Positions 23,277 through 34,309 of a stretch of 64,000 nt of DNA are shown one piece after another. Both the position numbers and the translations under genes were made by a program. The stretch is from Cycas panzhihuaensis (Eukaryota > Cycadophyta), in the NCBI GenBank assembly GCA_023213395.1, contig CM041465.1, positions 241,311,741 through 241,375,740 of the forward strand, written 5' to 3'. How positions within the stretch are numbered: position 1 is the stretch's first letter; each line of letters starts with the position of its first letter. The notes beneath the pieces are model-generated. The model was not told the origin of the DNA. It saw only the letters and a program-made list of their open reading frames with translations, and ran no database searches.

Positions 23277-25270
23277 GGTGATGATAAAAAAGTAGAAGAG
23301 ATGATAGAAGTATGTGCCACTGACACATGTGGCTAATACACCTAGTGCAGCAGGGATGTAGAAATGATTACTATGATGAGAAGCAAGCAATGATTAATTA
23401 TTTTTCAATAATTATATAAAAAATAAATATAAGTAATGATGCAAGAATGAGGCCTAATGTAGAGCTGGCAAAGAGTGGTAATGTGTCATGCCACTAACCT
23501 CTCACTTATGTCCAAATGTAAGTGAGGTTTTAATGCCTAAGGCTTTTAGTATACGATTAGGGCCTTCACCCGCAATACCCACACCTGTGCTTGGTGATGA
23601 AATTCAAGTCACATTAGAGCCCAGGTACTCCCAGTCCTCACCTAGTTCACCAATGAGTAGCTTTATACATCCTCTAAAGAGTCAAATGGTACTGCGTATC
23701 CCATGGCTATGACAGATATTGGACCAGGTTAATTTTAATCTTGTATTAAGGTTTTCAGTTTTCCTAGGTGGTTATTAGGATTATCCCTAATTGAAGGCTG
23801 TAGGTATGGCTAACATGCCCCTCCACCACTATTCCGGTTAAGACCAGACCCAGTATGAAACTCACACCTCTCTTAGGGCTTGGACTTCATCTAACCTTAG
23901 TCTATTTCAACCAAGGTGAGTGTACGCATAAGTCAAGAATTGACAGTATAGATCATACGGATGAGATTCCTTTTAGGAATAGTGTAAGATGTTTCCGTAT
24001 AACTGAAAACTGAAATAGAAATTTGCTAAATGTGCTTGCTTACTTTTCGTGCTTGCTTTGTTGTTGATGCTGCTTTTATGATACTTTGTTGTTGTTGCTA
24101 CTTTTGTTATGATTTATTATTTTTGCTACTTTTGTGATGATTTATGCTATGTGTGCAAATAGAAAAGCATGCTAGATTTAACAGGGGAACCATATGTTGC
24201 TTCCGATCTAAGATTTCCCTTGCTTTAGTATAATGTTTCCAAATATGATTTTGGAAGTTTTGATACAAAAGCCATAATGGGCTAAAAAAGTGGATCAACG
24301 TGCTGCTAAAATGATGATTTTTCTAAATCTATATGCATTTTATTTTGCCCTATTTTGTGATTTTTTCACAAAATTTACAAATAGTGATAAATGGGCAAAT
24401 TTTTTGGAATTACAAATATGAAGGCCTAAATGATGAAACATGAATTTATGACAGAAGGAAAAATTGTTTAGAATGTCGTTTATGATAGATTTATGAAGTA
24501 ATATTTTAGAAAAGGCACAAAAACTTTTCTGCCCAAAAAAGCACCAAAGTAAAATCATGCCAGATCAACTACCTCAGAATCTGAACTTCAATACATTAAA
24601 AGTTATGTTTTGACATGTACATTAACTTTTCCTTCTACATCATCTATAAAATCTACCAAAAACTTATCTGAAATGCCCTTGCAAGGTCCTTTGTGGGGTT
24701 AAGTAGACAAAATCGACAACCGTGAGAAAACTGCATAGATCTCACTAACCAGTGGATGAAATTTGATGAGATTTATCTTAAAATGATCTTAAGATATAAA
24801 TGTACTAGATCCCTTAATAAAACTTTTAGATCTTCAGCTTATAATTAAAGGATTTCATTAGGAAAAATACTTTAAATCACTTATCCACAAAATTTACCCT
24901 TCTTGTCACAGCTAAAACTCACTATTTTAGGATGAATCTAAAGTTTCTCTAGAAGACAAAAATGATCCCCTAGTGAATGCGACCTTGCATAACAAATTTT
25001 ATCAAATTCTAAGATGGTTGAATGTTTCATGAAAATTTAGGCCTTTAATGCTTCCGGGACTATTTCGGCAGCTGAACGGCTTCAAAAACCTATATTTTTC
25101 ACCTTTGAATTTTTGCACACATGTACAAAGTAGCAACATGTAAAATACTATAATTTTATGCTCTCAAAATGTTAAAAAAAAGGAATGCACTCTCAATACT
25201 TCATATTGAAGGTGAAGGAGAGGCAAAATGACTCCATGTAAGTGGAATGGAGTGAATAGATCCCCTTCTA
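23277..25270 (-). other. Leader of element B
   Basis: About 2.0 kb between the primer site and the gag ATG, with no recognisable coding signal. The length is large for a Copia leader and could include extra inserted DNA, but I saw no boundary. Confidence 0.6.
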
Positions 25271-25282
25271 GCTCTGATACCA
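25271..25282 (-). other. Primer-binding site of element B
   Basis: Perfect TGGTATCAGAGC on the minus strand, two bases after the 5' LTR. Confidence 0.93.
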
Positions 25283-25284
25283 CA

Positions 25285-25596
25285 TGAAGGAAGGATGGAT
25301 CTAGGAGATAAATCACTCATATGCACACAATAATAATGGATAATAAAAAAGAAGATGAAACAAGATGTGAGAGCAAGCTTGGAGGTGAGAATGAATAATG
25401 ACTTCCTCCTTGAGATTTCACCTTTTATTATTGAGGATGAGCATTAGGGTTAGGATTTTCTTGCCTAATGACATGAACCCGAAATTACATCTAAATGCAC
25501 ATAAAGTACATTTCATTAAGAGACTAATGTTAATAATATATCTTAAGGTCGCATAATTAATCTACACAAATAACCTTGATACATTAACCTCTTTCA
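25285..25596 (-). repeat. 5' LTR of element B
   Basis: 312 bp partner of 17924-18235, with AACAA on its outer side. Confidence 0.95.
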
Positions 25597-25601
25597 AACA
25601 A

Positions 25602-26565
25602 AAGGATGCACTGGGAGGGAAAACTTCAGTAGGTTAGATCTCACCAATGGAGAAACAAAATCTGACAAAACTAGAGGAGTAGCTTGATATAGTTGATGGC
25701 AAGATTCTTGTCAAATTTTATGATAAATAGATTTTAATATGCAGAGAATAAAGCTCTGGATCCCAGGGAGGTCGTATGCCTTTATGGAGATCATACGACC
25801 TAAGAAATGTTTAAAATTACATTGAAATTACTTAGTCTATCTTGTATTAGACCTTCACCCTTATTACATAAAAAAACTGATGAAAAAAGAAGCCAAAATG
25901 AACAAATGAGAGAAGGGGCAGTGGGGTTTTACTACCAAAAAAATAACTAAGTTTCTGGGAGGGAGATCTCTTTGTTAGAGCATAAAAAATTAAAATTGTT
26001 AAATCCAATACAGAGCTGACTCATAGAGCTTCTAAATAACTAGTGATTTGCTAGGGTTTCATTCACCGTGGAGATTGCACCAGCCTATAAAAGCACAAGT
26101 TCCTTGCTAAACCTTGAAAAAATGGTGAATAGATAATAAAATCTTATGAAATATAAAATGAAATCTTAGTATAACTTCTCAAAAAAACTTGTTGGGTTGA
26201 ATATGCAGTTATTATTACACACATCTAAAAAAATATTGAGTAAATAGACCAAATACACCAAAAATAACCTAATATTTAATAAAATATGTAAAACTTATTA
26301 ATAGAAACTTTATAAAATGATGGGATCTTGAATATTTTACTAATTATGGCTATGATCCTGTATAGATCTATTAAAATATGGGTTATTTTGTAAATATAAA
26401 TTAGAAATAATCAAAGTTTTAAATGAAAAATAATATAAGAAACTACTAACAAGTTTTATAGAAAATAAGTAGAACTAATATTTGGCTTGCCATGAGTAGA
26501 TCTGCTTTAGAAACTAATGGATGTTCTTACTTTCAAAAAATAACTTCAATGGGCCAAAAATCTAA
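25602..26565 (-). other. Leader of element A
   Basis: Region between the primer sites of A and the B insertion. No coding signal. It holds the hairpin at 25769-25801. Confidence 0.6.
25769..25801. repeat. Perfect 10 bp hairpin in leader of A
   Basis: AGGTCGTATG (25769-25778) and CATACGACCT (25792-25801) are exact complements around a 13-base loop. The stem is fully conserved in otherwise decayed DNA. It lies about 0.8 kb after A's primer site. Confidence 0.8.
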
Positions 26566-26577
26566 GCTCTTATACCA
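26566..26577 (-). other. Second primer-site-like sequence of element A
   Basis: TGGTATAAGAGC on the minus strand, one change from the consensus, preceded by CTTCATT like the LTR end. It repeats the LTR-end/primer-site junction about 39 bp downstream of the first. Confidence 0.7.
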
Positions 26578-26604
26578 AATGAAGAGCAACATGCCAACAT
26601 CTAT

Positions 26605-26616
26605 GCTCTGATACTA
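26605..26616 (-). other. Primer-binding site of element A
   Basis: TAGTATCAGAGC on the minus strand, one change from TGGTATCAGAGC, two bases after the 5' LTR. Confidence 0.85.
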
Positions 26617-26618
26617 AA

Positions 26619-26948
26619 TGAAGGTTTGTAAAATAGAGATAGAATGGAGCGTATATCAAATAATCAAGCCATTGTATTGCATGAGCATAAACAAAGTATT
26701 ACAATCAATCCATTGTTGATAGAATATATAAATTTCTAAAAGAAGGTGGTGTTAAAAGACACCAGGGTTTGTCACACCAATAAAGATATAGTTAGAGGGA
26801 GGAGGGAAATCTCCTCAACCTCTAAAATTTAAAATATAATAAAATAATACTTAACTAAAGTAACCTTAACCTTACCTTACTTACCTTCACATATGTGCAC
26901 TCACATGTGTAAATGGTAGAAGTGGAGTGATGAACATTAACCCCAACA
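26619..26948 (-). repeat. 5' LTR of element A
   Basis: Partner of 14161-14489. Minus strand starts TGTTGGGGTTAATG and ends CAAACCTTCA. The text of element C resumes at 26949. Confidence 0.88.
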
Positions 26949-27846
26949 CCTTGTGTCCAATAACAAGGAGAATACTCTGATCTATATGAGAAATCTACCT
27001 CAAATAATGACATAGACCAACTATGACATTAATGCCTTGGTTACCTAAATATATAAAGTTTAAATCTTGTGTCTAGGCTTTATATGGTACATGGACTTCC
27101 TAAGATCAAGAGAAACATATGCATTTATGAGGCATGTCCTACATGGAGAGCCTTTGAACTATTGAAATTAGTCTACTTAGATATTTGTGGGCTTATATTA
27201 GTTCAATCTCTTAATGTAGCTTATTTTTTATGAAATTTATAAGTGATTATTCTAGAAAAATATGTGTCTACTTCCTAAGGAATAAGTATTAAGCCCTTGA
27301 TAAATTCAAGAAATTTAAAGTTGAGGTAGAGAATAAAAGTGGCATGAGTATCAAAACCCTTAGATTAGATAATAGATGGGAATATATATCAAATCAATTC
27401 ACTAATTTTTGTAAATAATATAGTATCAAATGCTAGTTATTATCACCTTACAAACCTTAACAGAATGATGTAAATAAGAGAATGAATCAAATATTAGTAA
27501 ATAAAATAAAAGCCATGTTAAGTGGTGTCAATTTGGTTATAAGATTTTAGGCTAATGGCATAATAACTACTACCTATCTTACAAATAGGAGTTTCACTAT
27601 TGTAGTTAGGAGCATCACTCCTAACAAGGATTTGACAAGACTTAAACCAATTGTTACATATTTGAAAATACTTAGATGCATGGAATACAATCTTGTTCCA
27701 AAGGAGAACATAAAGAAGCTAGATAATAAAATCCTTAAGTGCATATTCCTTGGTTATGTACCTAGTTACAAATCCTACAAGGTATTTGACATAGTTAGAA
27801 ACCAAGTGTACACTACTTGGGATGTCATTTTTATTGAAGATGCTTA
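26949..27846 (+). pseudogene. Integrase of element C
   Basis: Plus strand, continuing the frame lost at 14155. KSCV, LGLPKIK-like and CEACP-like text marks the zinc domain. Core motifs are LDICG, SDYSRK, LRLDNRWEY and QNDVNKRMNQ. The third catalytic residue, normally E in VAERMNR, appears as K. The last 71 codons (27632-27847) are open: ILRCMEYNLVPKE, ILKCIFLGYVPS and VYTTWDVIF. These match the C-terminal Copia integrase. Several stops. Confidence 0.85.
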
Positions 27847-28189
27847 GGACTTGGACCCCTTAAAACTTTAGCATGTAGAAGAAAATAATATTTATGCACT
27901 TGAAGTGCCTCTTGCACTAATTCTGAAGGCACTAATTCCTACATCTTCTTACACACCAGGTTCATCTTTAGTTATAGTAACCTCAACAACTATATCATAT
28001 GCAAGCATCTCCATGCCATATATTTTAATTGATGACCTTCAGGTGGAAGCTACCAATATTCAACCACCTCTTAAGTAGGTTCAATAATTATTAAAAGATG
28101 CTCCTCCTCCTTCCATAGCTACCAAAAGGGCATCAAAGATGAGACACGCCACCAACGTTTCCCTAATGATAGTGTCTTAGAAACCCCTA

Positions 28190-29000
28190 AGCCTTATATA
28201 TTTGAGGAGGTAGTCAAAGACTAAACTAAAAAGCAACTATGGAGGAAGAAATGAATTCCATCCTAAAAAATGAAACTTAGGAGTTGACAGAACTGCCACC
28301 TGGGAAAATCCCAATTAATTATCAATAGCTATATAAAACCAAGTTTGGTATAGATAGAGCTATTGAGCATCATAAAGCTTGTCTTATTGCAAAAGGTTTA
28401 AAATAGTAGGAACAAATATACTACAATGAGACCTTTGCACTAGCTAATATGACCACATTATATTTGGTGATGTCATTAGTATCCCAATTTAACTAGCTAG
28501 TTTACCAAATAGATGTGAAGAGTGCTTTCCTTAATGGAGAGCTCATAGAAGAGGTTTTCTTAAAGTAATCTCCTGACTTTGTTGTTCCTAGCAAAGAACA
28601 CTTAGTTTATAAGCTTAAGAAAACCTTGTATATACTAAAGTAGATACCATGTGCACAAATTGATGTTTTTTTCACTTAACATGGATTCCATGGTTCACCC
28701 TCTAACTCAAATTTATATATTTAGGTTAGAGGAAACTTGATCATTATCATTATACTTTATGCGGATGATTTAGCAATCATGGGCAATAACATTGAAGGCA
28801 TAACTTGGTTATAATCTGAACTAAAAAGCAACTTTTAGATGAAAGATCTTGGATTGCTCTATTATTTACTTGGAATTAAAGTTTGGCAAAACTAGGCCAC
28901 AACTGCCTATCTCAATTAAAATATACCAATGAACTCTTATAATATTTTAGGATGATAGATTACAAACCAACACTAATTCCCATGGAAATAGGAACTAAGT
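28190..29000 (+). pseudogene. Reverse transcriptase of element C
   Basis: MEEEMNSILKNET, LPPGKIPI, FALANMTT, QIDVKSAFLNGELIEEVF and YKLKKTLY give the Copia RT order. The catalytic LYADDLAIMG near 28760 keeps both aspartates. MKDLGLLYYLLGIKVW follows. Many stops and a deletion after LKKTLY make it non-functional. Confidence 0.85.
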
Positions 29001-29189
29001 TGAGCTTAGATGAGAAAAGCAAACTATTCAATCCCACCTTGTACTAGCAATTATTTGGGAGTCTAATATATCTCACCCATACTCACCTCAATATTTCTTA
29101 TGATGTTGCAATATGTTCCAAGTATATGTCAAAACCTAAAGTATCCCATTAGAAAGTCATAACTAGGATTCTCAAATGCATTCATGGCA

Positions 29190-29706
29190 CACATTAGTTT
29201 GGATTTGACTATAACTAAATTGAATCTCCTACCTTGAAATAACACACAGATGCTAATTGGGTAGGTTGTGAATATACATGCCACTCAACCTTAGGATACT
29301 ATTTTAACATTGATTCGGCTGTAATATCTTAAAGTTATAAAAAATAATCAAACATTGCTCTCTCCATTGAAACTAAATACAAAGTAGCTATCCATACCAC
29401 TATAAAGTTGGTTTAGCTTAGAAGGATTCTTGTAGAGCTTGGACTTCAATACACTACACTTACCATTCTCTATTATGACAACCAAAGTGTATTGAAGATG
29501 ATAAAGAATCTAGTTTTCTATGCTAGAACCAAGCACATAAAGGTCCACCATCATTTATCCATGAGCATGTTCAAAATAGAGAAGTATATCTTACGTATTA
29601 ACCAACTAAGGACCAAGTTATAGATATTTTTACCAAAGTACTTGGTAAACCAAAGTTTGAATGGTTTTGACATGACATCAACATCAGATGTAATGAAGCT
29701 ATCATT
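29190..29706 (+). pseudogene. RNase H of element C
   Basis: TDANWVGCEYTCHSTLGY, SIETKYKVA, YYDNQSVLKM and ARTKHIKVHHH reproduce the Copia RNase H motifs, including D, E and D. Frames are mostly kept, with scattered stops. The polypurine tract and 3' LTR follow directly. Confidence 0.85.
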
Positions 29707-29715
29707 AAGGAAGGG
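29707..29715 (+). other. Polypurine tract of element C
   Basis: AAGGAAGGG immediately before the 3' LTR. Confidence 0.8.
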
Positions 29716-30096
29716 TATTAAAACTTGCAATGACCCCTTGTTTACAATGTAGTACTTGTATATTTATGTGTTATGTACATTAGGTGACCCTTTATTATAA
29801 TTTAACCATAATGTAAAGTTGTGTTGGGTCTACCACCTTTACCAATATGTCACCCAATAGTATTGATATAAATATTCATGGTATACTTATAAATTAAGCA
29901 CCACACCTCACATTTATACATTAGATATTATTCATGTAATAACTCTATTAGAATAGAGATAAATGGTATAACTAGTTTATCCATAGCCATTTGCTTAATA
30001 TATTATTCATGTTTTAATCTCATTTATATAGTTTGATTTGCTTTATTGAGTGTTCTTAATGAATGCATGTTGATACTAGATCTTGATGATCTTTCT
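29716..30096 (+). repeat. 3' LTR of element C
   Basis: Partner of 7114-7496. Followed by TTAAC (30097-30101), the same five bases that precede the 5' LTR. The right edge is set by this duplication. Confidence 0.8.
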
Positions 30097-30101
30097 TTAA
30101 C

Positions 30102-30302
30102 TTTGTTGATAAGGATTTCAAAGGTGTGCTAAATAGGGTGGAGTATTGGCCAATGGCCTAATCAAACCATGATGAGCCAATGGTTATAACAAAATTAAAA
30201 GAATACAAATGGGTCACCATATTTTATCATCTTTAGTAATTACTTTTTAGAGCAATCTTTGGCAATGAGGAGTTGCCTTAATAACAAAGAAAGGTTGGGC
30301 TT
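30102..30302. other. Short host stretch between elements C and F
   Basis: About 200 bp, the continuation of the DNA left of 7109. No gene recognised. Confidence 0.5.
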
Positions 30303-33300
30303 TGGAATTGTGCCTATGGGATGGTAACCACACTTGGTTAGGATTAGGTTAGTCAACAAAGGGTTTTAGAATATAGAGTCAATCTAGCAAGTGAGAGAAA
30401 TCACCTGCATAGGGCATTCATGCATCAGAACGTAGGTTCGAGACCTACGAATGACGTACAACTCCCATCTGGGTAACTCAATTTTTGGTTTTGAGGGTGG
30501 TAAGAGTGAGGGATATCCTCAGTTTCCCAAGTAACCTTAAGAAGTAAGTCCTCCCACCCTTGGATGGCTGGAAGGGAGGGGCAGGACCAAATGAGAGAAT
30601 GAATCCTCGTAGAAAATAGAAGAGATATGAATAGGATGTATTAGGATAAGAGATGCAGGAGGTACATGCTTGTAAGAATGACATTAGACAACCACCTCAC
30701 ATGCATGACCAATCCAAAGGAGAATATGTCAAGGCTACTTAACTAGTGTAGGTGTGATGGGGTTAGAAGAGGATGTCCTAGAGGCAAAAATCCTCCTTAG
30801 GCTAACCCACTCAAAGTGAGTTTGGGGAATAAGGAGCGATGGTGAAAGAAGCTTCCACCGTCCTACGTGTGAAGGGTTTGCCCTTTTATGTATGATGGTG
30901 AAGTGATGTGTAAGTTTATTGCAAACAAGAGACAAAAGACCATAAAGATAGTAAACACACTTCTATTTACTCTCAAATGTAAAACATCACTCTCTTTTCA
31001 TTTTTAATGAGAAAAAATAGAGTAAAGGAGGCAAGCCAATCAAGTACAAGCATGCATGCAAGAGATGTAAGGCTAGAAGGAAATGCATACAATCAAGCAA
31101 GAAAGTAAAAGGGTATGGTTCCTATCTCATGCTCTTTCCTAGAAGTGTGGGTGTAGCATACATATACAAGTAGTAGATGCAAACTTGTTTCTTTTCTCTT
31201 TTTCCTTTTATGTTTCAACTATGCAAGTAAATAAGCTTAAAACAAAAAAGAAAAAAAGCTACAACGTAACTAGAGGGTCGTGTGGCTGAAATAAGGACTT
31301 CTCTTATGCCATACTTGCTTCCCTTTTCCTTTCCCAACATGTGGGCAGCATAGAGTAATGGTGTTGAGGCTTCTTTACCTTCCCCAGACTAAAAGGAAAA
31401 GGCAAGAAAAACAAAGGAAAAAATTATGCTAAAGACTAAAATGACCAAGGAAAAGAATGAAGGAGACATACCTAGATTGATGCATTTCTTTCTTCTTCGC
31501 GAGAAACATAGTAAAACCTACAATCAAAGAGTACTTCCCCCTTTCCCAAGGGGTTGCTAGGATTCCAAATATATATGTATATATGTGTATGTAAAGTGCA
31601 CAAAATAATACAAGTAAAGTATTTCAATCAAAGTAAACTTTTATTTAAGAAACAATCTCCAACCTCTTCAATGCAAGCAAGACAAGATAAAAGGATGGGG
31701 GGTGGTTAGCCTCAGAATGGCTAACCCTCTAATGCACGCACCTCTATGCTATTCAAGCACATAAACAATAGATTTGGATGGCTTAATAGCAGTAAAAGGT
31801 CAAGGAGATAGGTTGCACAAAGGTTACAAATGTTGTCTATGTTGTAAAGGCTACGATGTGTAATGTTTGTAACTTTTGACTAAGCCAACACCCAAAAGTG
31901 ACGTATAGTATGACTAAGGGTTGGAAACTCTACCCATGTAAGGCACCCATGCCTAGAACTAGTGCAATAATGGGCTACATATGCTAATACCAACGATGGC
32001 CTCTCTTCTAAGAGCTCTTTGGTAACCCAAGAGAGGCACAAAAGACAAGGAGGAAAGGGGGGGAAGGGGGTTACCCTTGAGAAGCAGGCCTTGTTGGGTG
32101 TAGAACCTGCCTTAGCTCCTTTCTCTTGCCCTTTTGGGACCTCTCCTCGTAACCTCCTTAGAGAAACCAGGAGAGAGTAGGAAGGTAGGGAGGACAAACA
32201 AGGAAAAAACAGAGGGGATGCCTCCTATATTTGATGGAAAAAACTGAGAAAAGAGAAATTTATAGGTATTCAAATCTCTTTTAAGGAAACTAAAAGCAAC
32301 GAAATGGAATATAAATAGAATAGTACCTACTATGGGTAGATTGGTAGTAGATCTACCTGAGAAAATTGTAGAGGAAGGTAGTCCTGTGAGGTTTGCAGGT
32401 GGATTCTTGTGTAGGCTATAAAACCTGAAGGAGAAATGGTAAAACCTAGTGCTTGTGTGTGGAAGTGAGTCTTGGAGCATGTCCTTGCATGGAGAAGCTT
32501 TGTCTTAGGCCTACTGCAGTAGATCTAAGCTAGAAAGAGAAGATCTCAGGCTAAGACATAGGTGTGCTAGATGTTGCAGGGTGCTCCTACAGAAAATCAA
32601 CTATGAAAGTAGAAGAGGAGAGGAGAAAAGATGGAGGAAGAAAATGAATGAATTTTTTTTAGGTTTTATATCTAACCCTAGCTTGATTAGATGATTAGGG
32701 TTAGGCTAGGACTTAGGGTATGACTTAGCCACGTGGCAATTTCATGAAAATTATAAAAATTACCATGGCATATTTAAAAAAAAGTTTTGTGGTAGTCGCC
32801 CATGGCAAACTTCGCAGTACTGCAAAATTTACCGCGGTACCGTGACATTTGTTGTGGTGTAGTGACAGAATGCAAAACAAAAGGAAGAAAGAGAGCTGGG
32901 AGCCCTAAAAGAGGGTACCCCAGGCCTAGGAGGGCCTAACCCTCTATCCAGGTGGCTGGGGATAGCCATAAGGAGGAGATAACCTCAACTAGATAGGGCA
33001 TTAGAGAGATAGGGTTCCCAAGAAGCTAGCAAATGGATAGGAATATACCAATCACAACTAGTGAGGCGCTAAGGCCTATGATGTTTCACTGGGGATGTGA
33101 ACGGATCACATGGGCTAGTTGGTACTTGAGACAACATGGAGGTATGTAGGAGGGTTATGAAGTGCTAATGGGATACATGTTTTGTGGTCATCATAGCCTA
33201 GAGTAATGTCAAGCAATATGATCAAGCATCAGATACAAGGTGATCACTTAAATGTATCAATTAGTCATATAGTGAAAAATAGATGCTTCAATTTACCTTT

Positions 33301-33389
33301 TTAGAGAAGTGACAAAGGCAAAGGATAAAAGCATACCTATACTTACTTGAGTTAACTTGCCAAAACCCATACCTGGTAGCTAGGAAACA
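30303..33389 (-). repeat. 3' LTR of element F (3.1 kb)
   Basis: Plus strand begins TGGAATTGTGCCTATGGG and ends GCTAGGAAACA, so the minus strand has TG...CA ends. It is homologous to 43961-46968, 56356-59335 and 60223-61617, and most similar to the last (both hold GGATTAGGTTAGT near the start). Open frames inside, such as 31880-32197 and 32112-32480, are not shared by the other copies. Confidence 0.88.
30432..30448 (+). other. tRNA T-arm-like hairpin near LTR end
   Basis: GTAGG-TTCGAGA-CCTAC forms a 5 bp stem with a 7-base loop, like a tRNA T-arm, and GGTTCGAGACC is close to the pol III B box. Related sequences occur at 44090-44106, 56486-56502 and 60352-60368. No full tRNA structure could be drawn around it. 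Confidence 0.5.
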
Positions 33390-33399
33390 CTACCCCCTT
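33390..33399 (-). other. Polypurine tract of element F
   Basis: CAAGGGGGTAG on the minus strand, directly before the TGTTTCC start of the 3' LTR. Confidence 0.8.
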
Positions 33400-34055
33400 G
33401 GCAACAGAGCCTTATTGCTCGGAGGTGTAATGCAATGGTGAATGTTGGCAACACAATGTTAGTGACATATATATCTAAACAAACATAACAAAGGTATGAG
33501 CCAAGGACAGTGACGAGTATCGTGGTAGAATATGTGGGTGTAGAGACAATCATGAGACAACATAGGGGCTACCTATGTGTCACCGTGTAGTCCATTGGAA
33601 ATGATGATAGATGAGGGGGATGCCCCCATCGTAAGAGTACAATGGAATAGTGGTGATGACCATACATACGATTAGGCAGATGTCATGAATAAGGTGCTAT
33701 GTATAGAAAATAAGTCAATACCTATGGGAGTTATGTGTTAAGAAAAGGTACTAAGAGTAGAGTAAGGAAATAAACCCAATGTTCATCATAGTTTAACCTC
33801 ATTAGCAGCTAACGTTCTAAGGTGAAAATGGATCACGATATGAAGGATAAGATGACCCAAGACTTGGGTACCTAGGTGACTAGACAAGTCTCTCAAGGTG
33901 GGTCACTAAGAAGAGGGATGTGACGCTTAAGGATGAGATGAACTAGGTTGTTCGCCTCAGTGTTGAGAGCCTGAGGAATGTGTCAAATGTCAATGTAAGG
34001 AAAAAAAGCCAATAAGGACTTGGTCATTGAGATGAGGGCTCTTAGGCATGGGCAC
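33400..34055 (-). other. 3' untranslated part of element F
   Basis: No gene. It corresponds to 46980-47500 in element G, with shared text such as CATAGGGGCTACCTATG. Confidence 0.6.
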
Positions 34056-34060
34056 AACAC

Positions 34061-34306
34061 CTAGGTGAGATGGGACACCATAACTTGAGAGTCGCAAAAG
34101 AGGATGATGGGTCCATGGTGGAAGTAGAGCACATCAGTAAGGGCCTTAATAACAACTATGTATTTAGCTTCATTATTGGTGGCCTTGGGAAGGAAGATCC
34201 TAGAATGCATGAAGTCATGTCCAGAAGGGTCAAGAAGAATCCACACGGCAGTGGAAGGGCCCAGGTTGCCATGGCTTCCACTGTTGGTGAAGATGAATAA
34301 CTTCAT
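34061..34306 (-). pseudogene. RVT_3-like RNase H of element F, near 3' LTR
   Basis: 82-codon open stretch resembling the N-terminal half of an RNase HI-type domain. FTNSGSHGNLGPS stands for the canonical DGGSRGNPGP, so the first catalytic aspartate is N. ATNNEAKYIV keeps the glutamate, and FCDSQVMVSHL keeps the next aspartate. It is distinct from the gypsy RNase H at 39440-39690. It lies downstream of integrase and of the antisense gene, which is not the usual place. The copy in G at 47560-47805 has the normal aspartate. Confidence 0.75.
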
Positions 34307-34309
34307 CGA

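Larger units (their letters stand above)
17924..25596 (-). mobile_element. Element B: near full-length Ty1/copia retrotransposon
   Basis: 312 bp LTRs (17924-18235 and 25285-25596), target duplication AACAA (17919-17923 and 25597-25601), a perfect primer site and polypurine tract, all minus. Gag, zinc knuckle, protease, integrase, RT and RNase H follow in Copia order. By eye the LTRs differ at about 19 of 312 positions, nearly all transitions. The gene runs in one frame from gag to integrase, then in a second frame to the end, with about 20 in-frame stops. It inserted into element A, so it is the innermost and probably the youngest layer here. Confidence 0.95.
14161..26948 (-). mobile_element. 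Element A: gag-only Copia-type retrotransposon, split by B
   Basis: LTRs 14161-14489 (329 bp) and 26619-26948 (330 bp), with polypurine tract and primer site in minus orientation. It sits inside pol of element C, whose text runs up to 14155 and resumes at 26949. Flanks CTTTT and CCTTG could be a mutated target duplication, which is weak. Element B is inserted inside. Without B the element is about 5.1 kb. The only coding trace is a gag domain near 14750-15190. It belongs to the same broad family as D. Confidence 0.85.
7114..30096 (+). mobile_element. Element C: Ty1/copia retrotransposon split by nested insertions
   Basis: A decayed plus-strand Copia element. Its two LTRs (7114-7496 and 29716-30096) are flanked by the 5 bp duplication TTAAC at 7109-7113 and 30097-30101. 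Domains read gag, protease, [insertion A], integrase, RT, RNase H. That order, with integrase before RT, is diagnostic of Ty1/copia. Element D interrupts the leader and element A interrupts pol. Removing both leaves about 7.3 kb. All domains contain stops and frameshifts. The LTRs differ at roughly one base in seven by eye, more than those of the inserted elements, as expected for the oldest, outermost layer. Confidence 0.85.

Noticed and set aside
30350-30480. Full tRNA gene around the T-arm-like hairpin
   Set aside because: No acceptor, D or anticodon stems could be drawn.
31880-32480. Open frames in the 3' LTR of F
   Set aside because: Not open in the other LTR copies and without motifs.
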